64,000 nt of DNA, from positions 1 through 64,000 of the forward strand of contig NZ_JACHBZ010000004.1 of the NCBI RefSeq assembly GCF_014200575.1, in the 5' to 3' direction. The translations under genes were made by a program, and so were the position numbers. A model generated the notes under the pieces. The model did not search any database and was not told where the DNA came from. It saw only the letters and a program-made list of their open reading frames with translations. This stretch comes from Mucilaginibacter saanensis (GTDB lineage Bacteria > Bacteroidota > Bacteroidia > Sphingobacteriales > Sphingobacteriaceae). Below, one piece after another: positions 43,200 to 50,190 of this stretch (position 1 is the stretch's first letter; the number at the start of each line of letters is the position of its first letter).

Positions 43200-44147
43200 T
43201 TATAAGCTTTCCAGCATTTGTTTTAATACCGCTTGTGCAGCCCAAACGCGGTTGCCTGCCTCATGTATCACGATGGAATTGCTGCCGTCCAGTATCTCGT
43301 CTGACAGTTCCAGGTTACGGCGAACTGGAAGGCAATGCATTACTTTGGCATCGTCGGTTAGTTTCAGCTTTTGGTTGGTCAGCATCCATTCCTCGTTTTT
43401 ACCGAGTATATTACCGTAAGGTTCATAAGCCGACCAGTTTTTTACATAGATAAAATCGGCTCCCGCCAAGGCTTCATCCTGATCATAAGCAATATTTGCG
43501 CCCTGTGTAAAATCGGCACAAAGCTCATAACCTTTTGGTTGTACTATAGTAAAATCAACGTCGGCTTTACACATCCACTCAGAAAACGAGTTAGGTACGG
43601 CCTGCGGTAATGGTTTTATATGCGGTGCCCAGGTTAATACAACCTTAGGGCGCGCTGTGTTTTTTAGTTCCTGTATAGTTACCAGGTCGGCCAGACTTTG
43701 CAAAGGGTGGCGGGTAGCCGATTCCAGGCTTACTACCGGTACTTTGCAAAATTCAACAAACTTGTTAAATATCATTTCGCTATAATCCTCTTCCCGGTTC
43801 CGTAATCCGGGGAACGACCGTACACCAATAATATCAGCGTATTGCCCCATAACGCCTGCGGCCTCGCGAATGTGCTCTACTGTACTGCCATCCATGATCA
43901 CGCCATCGCGCAGCTCTAATGCCCATCCTTCCTTGTCTATATTAAGCACCATCACATTCATGCCCAGGTTAAGGGCCGCTTTCTGTGTGCTCATGCGGGT
44001 ACGCAAACTCGGATTCAGGAATATCAGTGCCAGGGTTTTATTTTTGCCCAGTTCCTGGTGTGCGTATGGATTTTGTTTAAGGTCCAATGCTTCTTTTACA
44101 AGCGCATTGATATCAGTAACATCATTTACAGAAGAAAATAGTTTCAT
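43200..44147 (-). CDS. argF': N-acylornithine carbamoyltransferase (N-succinyl type predicted)
   Basis: This enzyme carbamoylates an N-acylated ornithine instead of free ornithine. The 315-residue protein has the carbamoyl-phosphate motif NPSLRTRMST, the loop LRDGVIMDGSTVEHI, the motif ATRHPLQSLADL, and the C-terminal HCLPVRRNLELSDE. Residue 90 is Val. In known enzymes this position is Glu in X. campestris acetylornithine carbamoyltransferase and Pro in B. fragilis succinylornithine carbamoyltransferase, and mutating the Glu to Pro, Ser or Val was reported to switch preference to succinyl (from memory). Val here therefore predicts succinylornithine as substrate. It is the last gene of the run and has a terminator behind it. 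Confidence 0.92.
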   Translation of the reverse strand: MKLFSSVNDVTDINALVKEALDLKQNPYAHQELGKNKTLALIFLNPSLRTRMSTQKAALNLGMNVMVLNIDKEGWALELRDGVIMDGSTVEHIREAAGVMGQYADIIGVRSFPGLRNREEDYSEMIFNKFVEFCKVPVVSLESATRHPLQSLADLVTIQELKNTARPKVVLTWAPHIKPLPQAVPNSFSEWMCKADVDFTIVQPKGYELCADFTQGANIAYDQDEALAGADFIYVKNWSAYEPYGNILGKNEEWMLTNQKLKLTDDAKVMHCLPVRRNLELSDEILDGSNSIVIHEAGNRVWAAQAVLKQMLESL

Positions 44148-44170
44148 TAGCCCGGATATTTAATAACGAA

Positions 44171-45304
44171 TTATTGGTTTAATACATTTACAAAAGCCTC
44201 TAAAAATCTATCGGCATGTGCTTTGGTTAAATTAAGTGCAGGTAATAGCCTTACTACGTTTGGTTTAGCCTCGCCCGTGAAAATATGGTGTTTAAATAAC
44301 AGCTCCTTACGCACGTTTGATAGCTCTTCCGGTAGTTCAATACCTATCATCAGGCCCCGGCCCCTTACTTCTTTAACCTGCTCCAGCTTTTTAAGCTCTT
44401 TAATTAAATACTCGCCAATAGCGGCGGCATTTTGCATCAGGTTGTCCTGCTCCATCACTTCTAAAACAGCCAAACCAGCGGCGCAGGCTAAATGGTTACC
44501 ACCAAAAGTAGTGCCCAGCATGCCATAGGCAGGCTGTATTTTAGGTGCTATAATGATGCCACCAACCGGGAAACCATTACCCATACCTTTGGCCATGCTG
44601 TATATATCGGCATTAACAGCGGCAAAATCCTGCGAGAAAAATTTACCGGTACGCCCATAACCACATTGTACAGAATCGGCAATGAAAACGGCATTATGCT
44701 CATCACACAATGAACGGATCTTTTGCAGAAAGCTTTGTGGCGCAACCTGAATACCACCAACACCTTGTATACCTTCAATAATTACGGATGATATTTCATG
44801 GCCCTGATTAACGAAAGTTTGCGCTAAAGCAGCTTCATCGGCCCATGGTAAAAATATTACATTGTCGGTTTCATTGATCGGGGCAACAATTTTAGGGTTG
44901 TCGGTAACGGCAACGGCCAAAGATGTACGGCCGTGAAACGCTTTGGTAAAAGCAATCACTTTCTTTTTGCCATTGTAAAACGAGGCCAGTTTTAAGGCGT
45001 TCTCATTAGCTTCGGCACCAGAGTTGCACATAAAAAGCTGGTAATCATCCTTACCCGATACTTTACCTAATTTTTGAGCCAGTTCTTTTTGAATCGGAAT
45101 TTCGATAGAGTTAGAGTAAAAACCCAGCTGATGCAACTGATCTTCTAACCGTTTTACATAATGCGGGTGAGTATGACCGATAGAAATTACCGCATGACCG
45201 CCATACATATCCAGGTATTCGGTATCATGGTTATCATAAACCAGGCTGCCCTGGCCTCTTACTATATTTATTGGGTTAACAGGATATACGTCAAATAAAT
45301 TCAT
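44171..45304 (-). CDS. argD: Acetylornithine aminotransferase-like PLP enzyme
   Basis: This class III aminotransferase makes N-acylornithine from the semialdehyde with glutamate in the arginine pathway. The 377-residue protein has LFDVYPVNPINIVRGQGSLVYD, the PLP-binding CNSGAEANENALKLA, AFHGRTSLAVAVTDN, the Asp in FIADSVQCGYGRTGKFF, and the PLP Lys in DIYSMAKGMGNGFPVGGI. The start at 45304 (MNLFDVYPV) is chosen because a 9-residue upstream extension falls into the word-repeat arm. It follows the four-helix-bundle ORF by 43 bp and precedes argF' by 23 bp. Confidence 0.93.
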   Translation of the reverse strand: MNLFDVYPVNPINIVRGQGSLVYDNHDTEYLDMYGGHAVISIGHTHPHYVKRLEDQLHQLGFYSNSIEIPIQKELAQKLGKVSGKDDYQLFMCNSGAEANENALKLASFYNGKKKVIAFTKAFHGRTSLAVAVTDNPKIVAPINETDNVIFLPWADEAALAQTFVNQGHEISSVIIEGIQGVGGIQVAPQSFLQKIRSLCDEHNAVFIADSVQCGYGRTGKFFSQDFAAVNADIYSMAKGMGNGFPVGGIIIAPKIQPAYGMLGTTFGGNHLACAAGLAVLEVMEQDNLMQNAAAIGEYLIKELKKLEQVKEVRGRGLMIGIELPEELSNVRKELLFKHHIFTGEAKPNVVRLLPALNLTKAHADRFLEAFVNVLNQ

Positions 45305-45319
45305 ATTATTTAAGCTTAA

Positions 45320-45343
45320 AGCTGAAAGCAAAAGGCAAAAAGC
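45320..45343. repeat. Left inverted arm of the four-helix-bundle cassette
   Basis: This 24-base arm (word AGCTGAAAGC, then AAAAGGCAAAAAGC) pairs with 45735-45758 at 20 of 24 positions. It lies four bases beyond the stop of the four-helix-bundle ORF and 15 bases before the argD start codon. Confidence 0.82.
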
Positions 45344-45347
45344 TTTT

Positions 45348-45704
45348 TTACTTTCTTAATGTTTTAATCAGGCCGATCAACATGGCCTTTACTTCGTTAA
45401 GTATTTTATTTGTTTGCTGATATAGCTGTTCATCAATGTAGGATAAATCCTTACACATTAAACAGCAATACTCCAATTCATGTGCTGAACCTAACGCCTG
45501 ATCTAAAAAATGAGCAAAATCGCGTTCGGTGTTTCTACCGCATCCCTCAACAATATTGAGAGGGATTGAATAAGAACAACGTTTAGTTTGGCTTGTCAGA
45601 TCAAACTGTTCACTTTTAGGGAATTTAGGAAGTAGGGTTAAATAAACAAACATATTAAGTTCATGTGCTTTTTTCCATACTTCATATTTTTTATAATCCC
45701 TCAT
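45348..45704 (-). CDS. Four-helix-bundle protein (S23/bIVP-like)
   Basis: This 118-residue protein is of the family found in 23S rRNA intervening sequences and related to the Avd accessory protein of diversity-generating retroelements. Its motif string is clear: YKKYEVWKKAHELN, LPKFPKSEQFDLTSQTKRCSYSIPLNIVEGCGR, DFAHFLDQALGSAHELEYCCL. The four long amphipathic helices would form a basic, probably pentameric, nucleic-acid-binding bundle. It sits between argC and argD, where it has no known metabolic role, and is bracketed by inverted word-repeat arms 45320-45343 and 45735-45758. I infer that ORF and arms form one inserted unit. It lies far from any rRNA gene in this window. Confidence 0.9.
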   Translation of the reverse strand: MRDYKKYEVWKKAHELNMFVYLTLLPKFPKSEQFDLTSQTKRCSYSIPLNIVEGCGRNTERDFAHFLDQALGSAHELEYCCLMCKDLSYIDEQLYQQTNKILNEVKAMLIGLIKTLRK

Positions 45705-45734
45705 AAAATTAAGAGTAACCTATCTGCGCTTTTA

Positions 45735-45758
45735 GCTTTCGGCTTTGTGCTTTCAGCT
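45735..45758. repeat. Right inverted arm of the four-helix-bundle cassette
   Basis: This 24-base arm (GCTTTCGGCTTTGTGC, then TTTCAGCT) faces the arm at 45320-45343. It begins 31 bases upstream of the four-helix-bundle start codon and ends four bases before the argC stop codon. Confidence 0.82.
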
Positions 45759-45761
45759 AAA

Positions 45762-46760
45762 TTAAAATGCAGCTGCCTTCAGTCGCAGCCCGGCTCGTTC
45801 ATCCAGACCAAACAGCAGGTTCATATTCTGAACCGCATGGCCTGATGCTCCCTTCAATAAGTTATCTAATATGCTTATTATTAATAATTTGCCTTCGTGT
45901 TTGGTGACTTGTAAAAAACACTTATTGGTGTTTACAATCTGTTTCAGATCAATGTTACGATTGGTAACATGTGTAAACGGATGCCCCTCATAATAATCCT
46001 GATAAAGCTTCAGTGCTTCTTCAGCACTAAGATCGCTATCTGTGTATATGGAGGCTATAATACCACGCGTAAAATCACCGCGATAAGGAATAAAGTTTAT
46101 TGCCTGACTAAAGCTGGCCTGTAACTGGTTTAATGATTGACCAATCTCATTTAAATGCTGGTGATTAAATGCCTTATAAACAGAAAGGTTATCATTTCTC
46201 CAGGTAAAGTGTGAGGTGGGGGCCAAACTTTGTCCGGCACCGGTTGAGCCGGTTGTGGCTGCAACATGTACTTCGTTGTTCAGTAAGCCTTTGGCCGCAA
46301 GCGGCAATAAACCCAATTGCAGGCAGGTAGCAAAACAACCGGGGTTGGCAATGTTTTGGGCTGTTTTTATTTGTTCGCGGTTTAACTCAGGCAAGCCGTA
46401 AACAAAGTTTTTGTTGTTGAACTTTGCGTTTTTACTTAACCGGAAATCCTGGCTTAAATCTATTATCTTAATGTTGTCAGGAATTTCATTTGCCTCCAGG
46501 AATTTTTTTGCATCGCCGTGGCCCACGCATAAAAAAAGCACATCAATATCGTGAGATAATTTGCCTGTAAATTTAAGGTCGGTATCACCAAAAAGATCGG
46601 TATGCACCTCATAAATGTAATTGCCGGTATTGCTGTTGCTGTGCACAAAGGCAATATCCACATTGGGGTGATTGATGAGTATCCGCAGCATTTCGCCGCC
46701 GGTATAACCCGCGCCGCCAATAATGCCCGCTTTTATTTTATTTAACGTTGATCCTGTCAT
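45762..46760 (-). CDS. argC: N-acetyl-gamma-glutamyl-phosphate reductase
   Basis: ArgC reduces the acylglutamyl phosphate to the semialdehyde, the third arginine step. The 332-residue protein has the Rossmann motif IKAGIIGGAGYTGGEMLRIL, DLSQDFRLS, the catalytic Cys in NPGCFATCLQLGLLPL, and the substrate-binding SLAPTSHFTWRNDN. The start at 46760 (MTGSTLNKIKAG) fits the family; a 30-residue upstream extension would be read from inside the cupin gene. It overlaps the cupin 3' end by 23 bases and is followed by the four-helix-bundle insert. Confidence 0.94.
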   Translation of the reverse strand: MTGSTLNKIKAGIIGGAGYTGGEMLRILINHPNVDIAFVHSNSNTGNYIYEVHTDLFGDTDLKFTGKLSHDIDVLFLCVGHGDAKKFLEANEIPDNIKIIDLSQDFRLSKNAKFNNKNFVYGLPELNREQIKTAQNIANPGCFATCLQLGLLPLAAKGLLNNEVHVAATTGSTGAGQSLAPTSHFTWRNDNLSVYKAFNHQHLNEIGQSLNQLQASFSQAINFIPYRGDFTRGIIASIYTDSDLSAEEALKLYQDYYEGHPFTHVTNRNIDLKQIVNTNKCFLQVTKHEGKLLIISILDNLLKGASGHAVQNMNLLFGLDERAGLRLKAAAF

Positions 46761-47136
46761 TTTTTGTAGATGGGTAAGAATATAAAATAAACTCCAGGTC
46801 GGTCCGGTCGTTATTGCTGATAAAGTGTTTTTGGCCAGGCAAAATCTCAATGCCCTGCTCTGGCTTTAACTCCGTAGCCTTACCATCAATAGAGATGGTT
46901 GCCCGTCCTTTTAAAATGAAGAATAACTGGGTTGCTTTTTCATGATAATGTAGTTGCTCGGCAGTATCAGGAGGCATTAATTCCTGCTTAACAGATAAGG
47001 CTTCGGTATCAATAAAGGTCCACCCGTGGCAGTCATCGCCCCAGTTATAGTGATCAAGGCATTCTCCTTTAGAGAAAACCCCTCTGCCCCCTAATGGGGG
47101 AGTTGGAACGGTGTTTATATTTTCTTTATCTGCCAT
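46738..47136 (-). CDS. Cupin-domain protein with repeat-derived N-terminal insert
   Basis: The 132-residue protein is a single cupin barrel: metal-site motif LHYHEKATQLFFILKGRATISIDG, then PEQGIEILPGQKHFISNND. The family start (residues such as HYNWGDDCHGWTFI) is preceded here by an unusual peptide NTVPTPPLGGRGVFSKGE. The DNA that codes it (47063-47110) contains the GC-rich dispersed repeat word TTAGGGGGCAG also seen before rpe, so a repeat has been taken into the reading frame or the true start is later. There is no ATG between it and the cupin core. A role in the arginine run is unknown; the gene sits between argG (15 bp) and argC (23-base overlap). Confidence 0.85.
   Translation of the reverse strand: MADKENINTVPTPPLGGRGVFSKGECLDHYNWGDDCHGWTFIDTEALSVKQELMPPDTAEQLHYHEKATQLFFILKGRATISIDGKATELKPEQGIEILPGQKHFISNNDRTDLEFILYSYPSTKNDRINVK
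47063..47104. repeat. Dispersed GC-rich repeat inside the cupin gene
   Basis: The plus strand reads CTCCTTTAGAGAAAACCCC, then CTGCCCCCTAATGGGGGAG. The second part is the inverse of the word TTAGGGGGCAGGGGG at 14030-14045. Read on the minus strand it encodes PPLGGRGVFSKGE of the cupin N-terminus. Confidence 0.6.
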
Positions 47137-47151
47137 AATTAGTCTTGAGCA

Positions 47152-48366
47152 TTATTTGCTTCCATCTTCAGGAAGCTGTGGGCCATTAACCTTATGATAG
47201 ATCATGACCTGGTTACCAAATATTTTGGAGAAGCCTTTTACATCTTCACCACTCCAGGCATTGTTCATTTCGCCATAACTGCCAAATTTATTCGACATCA
47301 GATCATGGTCAGATTCAATACCCACTACCTGGAAACGATATGGATGTAGCTGTACAAATACCTTGCCGCTTACGTTTAGCTGCGTATCATTTAAAAACGC
47401 CTCAATGTTGCGCATAATAGGGTCGTGAAACTGACCTTCATGTAACCAGTTGCCATAAAAAGAAGATAACTGATCTTTCCATGATAGCTGCCATTTGGTT
47501 AATACGTGTTTCTCCAGTGTATGGTGCGCTTTGATGATCACCATCGGGGCCGCGGCCTCGAAACCTACACGGCCTTTAATACCGATAATGGTATCGCCCA
47601 CGTGAATATCACGACCGATGCCATAAGGTTGTGCCATGGCCTGTAACGCCTGTATGGCTTTGGTTGGATGATCGTATCTTTCATTATCGATACCTACCAA
47701 TTCGCCTTTTTCAAAAACAAGTTCAATGTCCTTTACCGCAGATTCGGTAACCTGGGTAGGCCAGGCCTCTTCCGGTAAACCTAAGTTGGAAGTAAGTGTT
47801 TCTTTACCGCCAACAGATGTACCCCAGATACCTTTGTTGATAGAGTACTTTGCTTTTTCAAAGTTCATTTCAACGCCGTGTTTTTTGAGGTAGTCAATTT
47901 CCTCTTCGCGGCTCAGTTTTAAATCGCGGATAGGGGTGATGATCTTTACTTCAGGTACAAGAATGTTAAAGATCATGTCAAAACGTACCTGGTCATTACC
48001 GGCACCGGTACTGCCGTGCGCTACAAATTCGGCACCTATTTCTTTGGCATAATTTGCAATAGCAGTAGCCTGGCTCACGCGTTCGGCACTTACTGACAGT
48101 GGATAGGTGTTGTTTTTTAAAACGTTACCATAAATCAAAAAGCGGACACATGTATTGTAAAAGTTAGTAGTTTCATCAACCACGTGGTGTGAGGTAACAC
48201 CCATTTTATAGGCGCGTTCTTCCACTCCTTTTAATTCTTCGTCGCTAAAACCGCCGGTATTTACAATAACGGAGTGTACTTCGTAACCAAGGTCCTGTGT
48301 TAAATATATACAGCAAAATGAGGTATCTAATCCTCCGCTATATGCTAATACTACTTTTTTCTTCAT
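47152..48366 (-). CDS. argG: Argininosuccinate synthase
   Basis: ArgG joins citrulline and aspartate with ATP. The 404-residue protein has the P-loop-like KKVVLAYSGGLDTSFCCIYL at the N-terminus, GSTGAGNDQVRFD, the aspartate/citrulline-binding segments SINKGIWGTSVGGKETLTSN and IGIKGRVGFEAAAPMVIIKAHHTLEKHVLT, and the C-terminal HDLMSNKFGSYGEMNNAWSGEDVKGFSKI. Length matches the bacterial form. If the pathway runs through N-succinyl-citrulline, a deacylase (argE-like) must supply free citrulline; none is in the window. It follows the GNAT gene, with an inverted word repeat in the 110-bp gap. Confidence 0.95.
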   Translation of the reverse strand: MKKKVVLAYSGGLDTSFCCIYLTQDLGYEVHSVIVNTGGFSDEELKGVEERAYKMGVTSHHVVDETTNFYNTCVRFLIYGNVLKNNTYPLSVSAERVSQATAIANYAKEIGAEFVAHGSTGAGNDQVRFDMIFNILVPEVKIITPIRDLKLSREEEIDYLKKHGVEMNFEKAKYSINKGIWGTSVGGKETLTSNLGLPEEAWPTQVTESAVKDIELVFEKGELVGIDNERYDHPTKAIQALQAMAQPYGIGRDIHVGDTIIGIKGRVGFEAAAPMVIIKAHHTLEKHVLTKWQLSWKDQLSSFYGNWLHEGQFHDPIMRNIEAFLNDTQLNVSGKVFVQLHPYRFQVVGIESDHDLMSNKFGSYGEMNNAWSGEDVKGFSKIFGNQVMIYHKVNGPQLPEDGSK

Positions 48367-48377
48367 CTTTTTTGAGC

Positions 48378-48480
48378 TTAAAGCTAAAAGCGGAAGGCTT
48401 AAAGCTTTTTTCTTTTCAATTTATGTGTACTTGTTTTATAAACTTATTTCTTGCTTTAGGCTTTTGGCCTTTAGCTTTAA
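48378..48480. repeat. Inverted word repeat (word TTAAAGCTAAAAGC) between GNAT gene and argG
   Basis: The arms 48378-48405 and 48453-48480 are reverse complements at 23 of 28 positions around a 47-base centre. The word (AAAGCTAAAAGC) is the same as in the arms of the four-helix-bundle cassette (AAAGCTGAAAGC). The right arm covers the stop codon of the GNAT gene. No ORF is present in the centre. Confidence 0.82.
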
Positions 48481-49124
48481 TCGTGATCCTGTCCGATGCG
48501 TTTTTTAATGGCATTTTCGATACGCTCAAGCAGGGTAGCCTTGTGTGTTATCCGTTTCATTTTTTCTTCGTCCTGTTTCAGTTTTTCAACCGGATCAAAC
48601 AGCATGGCGGTACACATGCAGTTTTTGCGTTCCTTGCTCATTAAAATGTCATAGTTAACGCAGCTTTTACAGCCGGCCCAAAAGTTTTCGTCCTGGGTAA
48701 GTTCAGAATAAGTTACCGGTTCATAGCCAATTTCTGAATTTATCTTCATTACGGCCAGTCCGGTAGTTAAACCAAAAATTTTGGCGTTGGGATATTTGGT
48801 TCTGGAAAGCTGGAAAATACGGTGTTTAATGGCTTTAGCCAATCCAGCTTTGCGAAACTGGGGGTTAACAATAAGGCCCGAATTAGCCACAAAATCGCCG
48901 TGGCTCCAGGTTTCAATATAGCAAAAACCGGCCCAGGTGCCGTCTTTATGTAAGGCAATAACAGCCTTGCCTTCCAGCATTTTATTAGCAACATATTCAG
49001 GCGAGCGTTGTGCAATGCCCGTACCCCGTGCTTTTGCCGATTCGGCCATTTCGTCACATATTTGGGCGGCATAATCTACATGCTGGGCTGTAGCTACCTT
49101 AATATCAAAATCTTGTATGGTCAT
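48477..49124 (-). CDS. GNAT acyltransferase, candidate N-acylglutamate synthase
   Basis: The 215-residue protein has a GNAT domain (about 8-160) with the acyl-CoA-binding region VNPQFRKAGLAKAIKHRIF, and a C-terminal part with two cysteine pairs (CKSC, CMC) that could bind a metal. It is the first gene of the arg run in a genus group that lacks a classical argA or argJ in this window. I infer that it makes the N-acylglutamate that starts the pathway; acetyl or succinyl donor is open. The C-terminal stretch (EEKMKRITHKATLLERIENAIKKRIG) is helical and basic. No clear TAnnTTTG promoter is visible upstream. Confidence 0.8.
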   Translation of the reverse strand: MTIQDFDIKVATAQHVDYAAQICDEMAESAKARGTGIAQRSPEYVANKMLEGKAVIALHKDGTWAGFCYIETWSHGDFVANSGLIVNPQFRKAGLAKAIKHRIFQLSRTKYPNAKIFGLTTGLAVMKINSEIGYEPVTYSELTQDENFWAGCKSCVNYDILMSKERKNCMCTAMLFDPVEKLKQDEEKMKRITHKATLLERIENAIKKRIGQDHD

Positions 49125-49425
49125 TGAAATAGATATTACCGTTAAATTAATTGGCTTAAGAGCCTTAATAATTAGATGGTTTTTTTAAAAAGAAGTTTAA
49201 AAACTTTCTTTTTTTAAGGGGTTCAGGAACAGAAATTAATTCAAACCCGAGGCATATAGGGCCTTCGTCGGGAAGGGCAGCATAAAAAAACAGTTGAAAC
49301 CAAAGCAGCGGCAGCCGGAGCAAATGTTGCTCTTATTGCAGGCTTATTTAAGCTTTGTTGATTCATTTTTTGAGGTATTACTGTGTTTTTAAATTTTGTG
49401 CAAAGTATCGCATTAATTTTTATTT

Positions 49426-49569
49426 ATGCAAGTAAAAAATCATTTAATGATGTTTAGTTTATATAACTCCCCTCATCACGGTAAATATTACATTAAAATT
49501 GTGCGCGATGGAGGTTTGGGCTGGCAGTACATGGCAATAAAAAAGCACAATAATTATACCGGTATGTAA
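49426..49569 (+). CDS. Possible small protein of 47 residues
   Basis: ATG at 49426 opens 47 codons to TAA at 49567. The product begins MQVKNHLMMFSLYNSPHHG and continues with KYYIKIVRDGGLGWQYMAIKK, which looks protein-like. Against it, its last ten codons lie in the terminator hairpin of the opposite-strand gene, and I see no promoter or family. It is listed as a weak candidate only. Confidence 0.25.
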   Translation: MQVKNHLMMFSLYNSPHHGKYYIKIVRDGGLGWQYMAIKKHNNYTGM

Positions 49570-49581
49570 ATTATTGTGCTT
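49543..49581 (-). terminator. Terminator of the secreted hypothetical gene
   Basis: AAGCACAATAATT (49543-49555) pairs perfectly with 49569-49581. On the minus strand six T residues follow. The stop codon of the gene (49607) lies 26 bases upstream. Confidence 0.85.
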
Positions 49582-49606
49582 AAAAAGAGGACAGATGCAG
49601 GGGCAG

Positions 49607-50038
49607 TTATTTTTTTTCTTCAAACTTATCTATGGTTAACCTGATCTTTTTATCGGGCATTTGGGCGCTTTCGGCTACAAAACGGATCTTTCCGTCTTTT
49701 CCCTCTATGGTAAATATGTAGTCCTTTTCGCCGTTGCCGCTTTCTTCACTAAGTGAGGTGTTGATAATGCTTTTACCATCTTTAAAAGCAGTTGCCCAGT
49801 TGCATGTGTTTGATTTGATCACTCCGGTAAGTGTTTGTTTCCCGTTTTCAATGGTAACGGAAACTTTTGACTGGTTTATTTCAACTACAGTTTGTTCATC
49901 TGCGGCCCGGTCTACATTGCCTTTGTCGTCAAGGTATTCTGTTTTTGAGGAGGTGAGCGTGAAACTTTTGTCGCACTGGGCAAAGCATACGGTACTGCCG
50001 GCTAACAGCAGAAACAATGCAATAATGGTTGATTTCAT
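49607..50038 (-). CDS. Secreted hypothetical protein, 143 residues
   Basis: The protein starts at 50038 with a signal peptide (KSTIIALFLLLAGSTVCFAQ); an in-frame ATG 14 codons upstream gives an unlikely N-terminus. The mature part is rich in beta strands (KTEYLDDKGNVDRAADEQTVVEINQSKVSVTIENGKQTLTG) with two cysteines (CDKS, SNTCNW) that could form a disulfide. I do not recognise a family, although the pattern recalls small lipocalin-like or calycin secreted proteins of Bacteroidota. It is transcribed alone and ends with a clear terminator. Confidence 0.7.
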   Translation of the reverse strand: MKSTIIALFLLLAGSTVCFAQCDKSFTLTSSKTEYLDDKGNVDRAADEQTVVEINQSKVSVTIENGKQTLTGVIKSNTCNWATAFKDGKSIINTSLSEESGNGEKDYIFTIEGKDGKIRFVAESAQMPDKKIRLTIDKFEEKK

Positions 50039-50190
50039 GGTTTTGTATCTATTTGGTTTAAAATTGAAATAAAGATACATGTTTTATATAGTATTATGCA
50101 ATACATAGTTCTATATAAGTAAAAATACTTTCCATTAACGTATTGATATACATTAGTATGCTATTTAATGGAATAATGGGAGATACCTGA

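Larger units (their letters stand above)
49125..49606. other. 482-bp gap with a terminator, a possible 47-codon ORF and a relic-like peptide
   Basis: Besides the terminator at 49543-49581 I see a plus-strand frame ending at about 49363 that reads KAAAAGANVALIAGLFKLC before a TGA but has no start codon; it looks like a gene remnant. The first 80 bases contain T- and A-rich stretches and the small inverted words GGCTTAAGAGCC. No RNA gene is recognised. Confidence 0.5.

Noticed and set aside
45348..45704. Intervening sequence of an rRNA gene
   Set aside because: The four-helix-bundle ORF lies between argC and argD, and no rRNA sequence is in the window.
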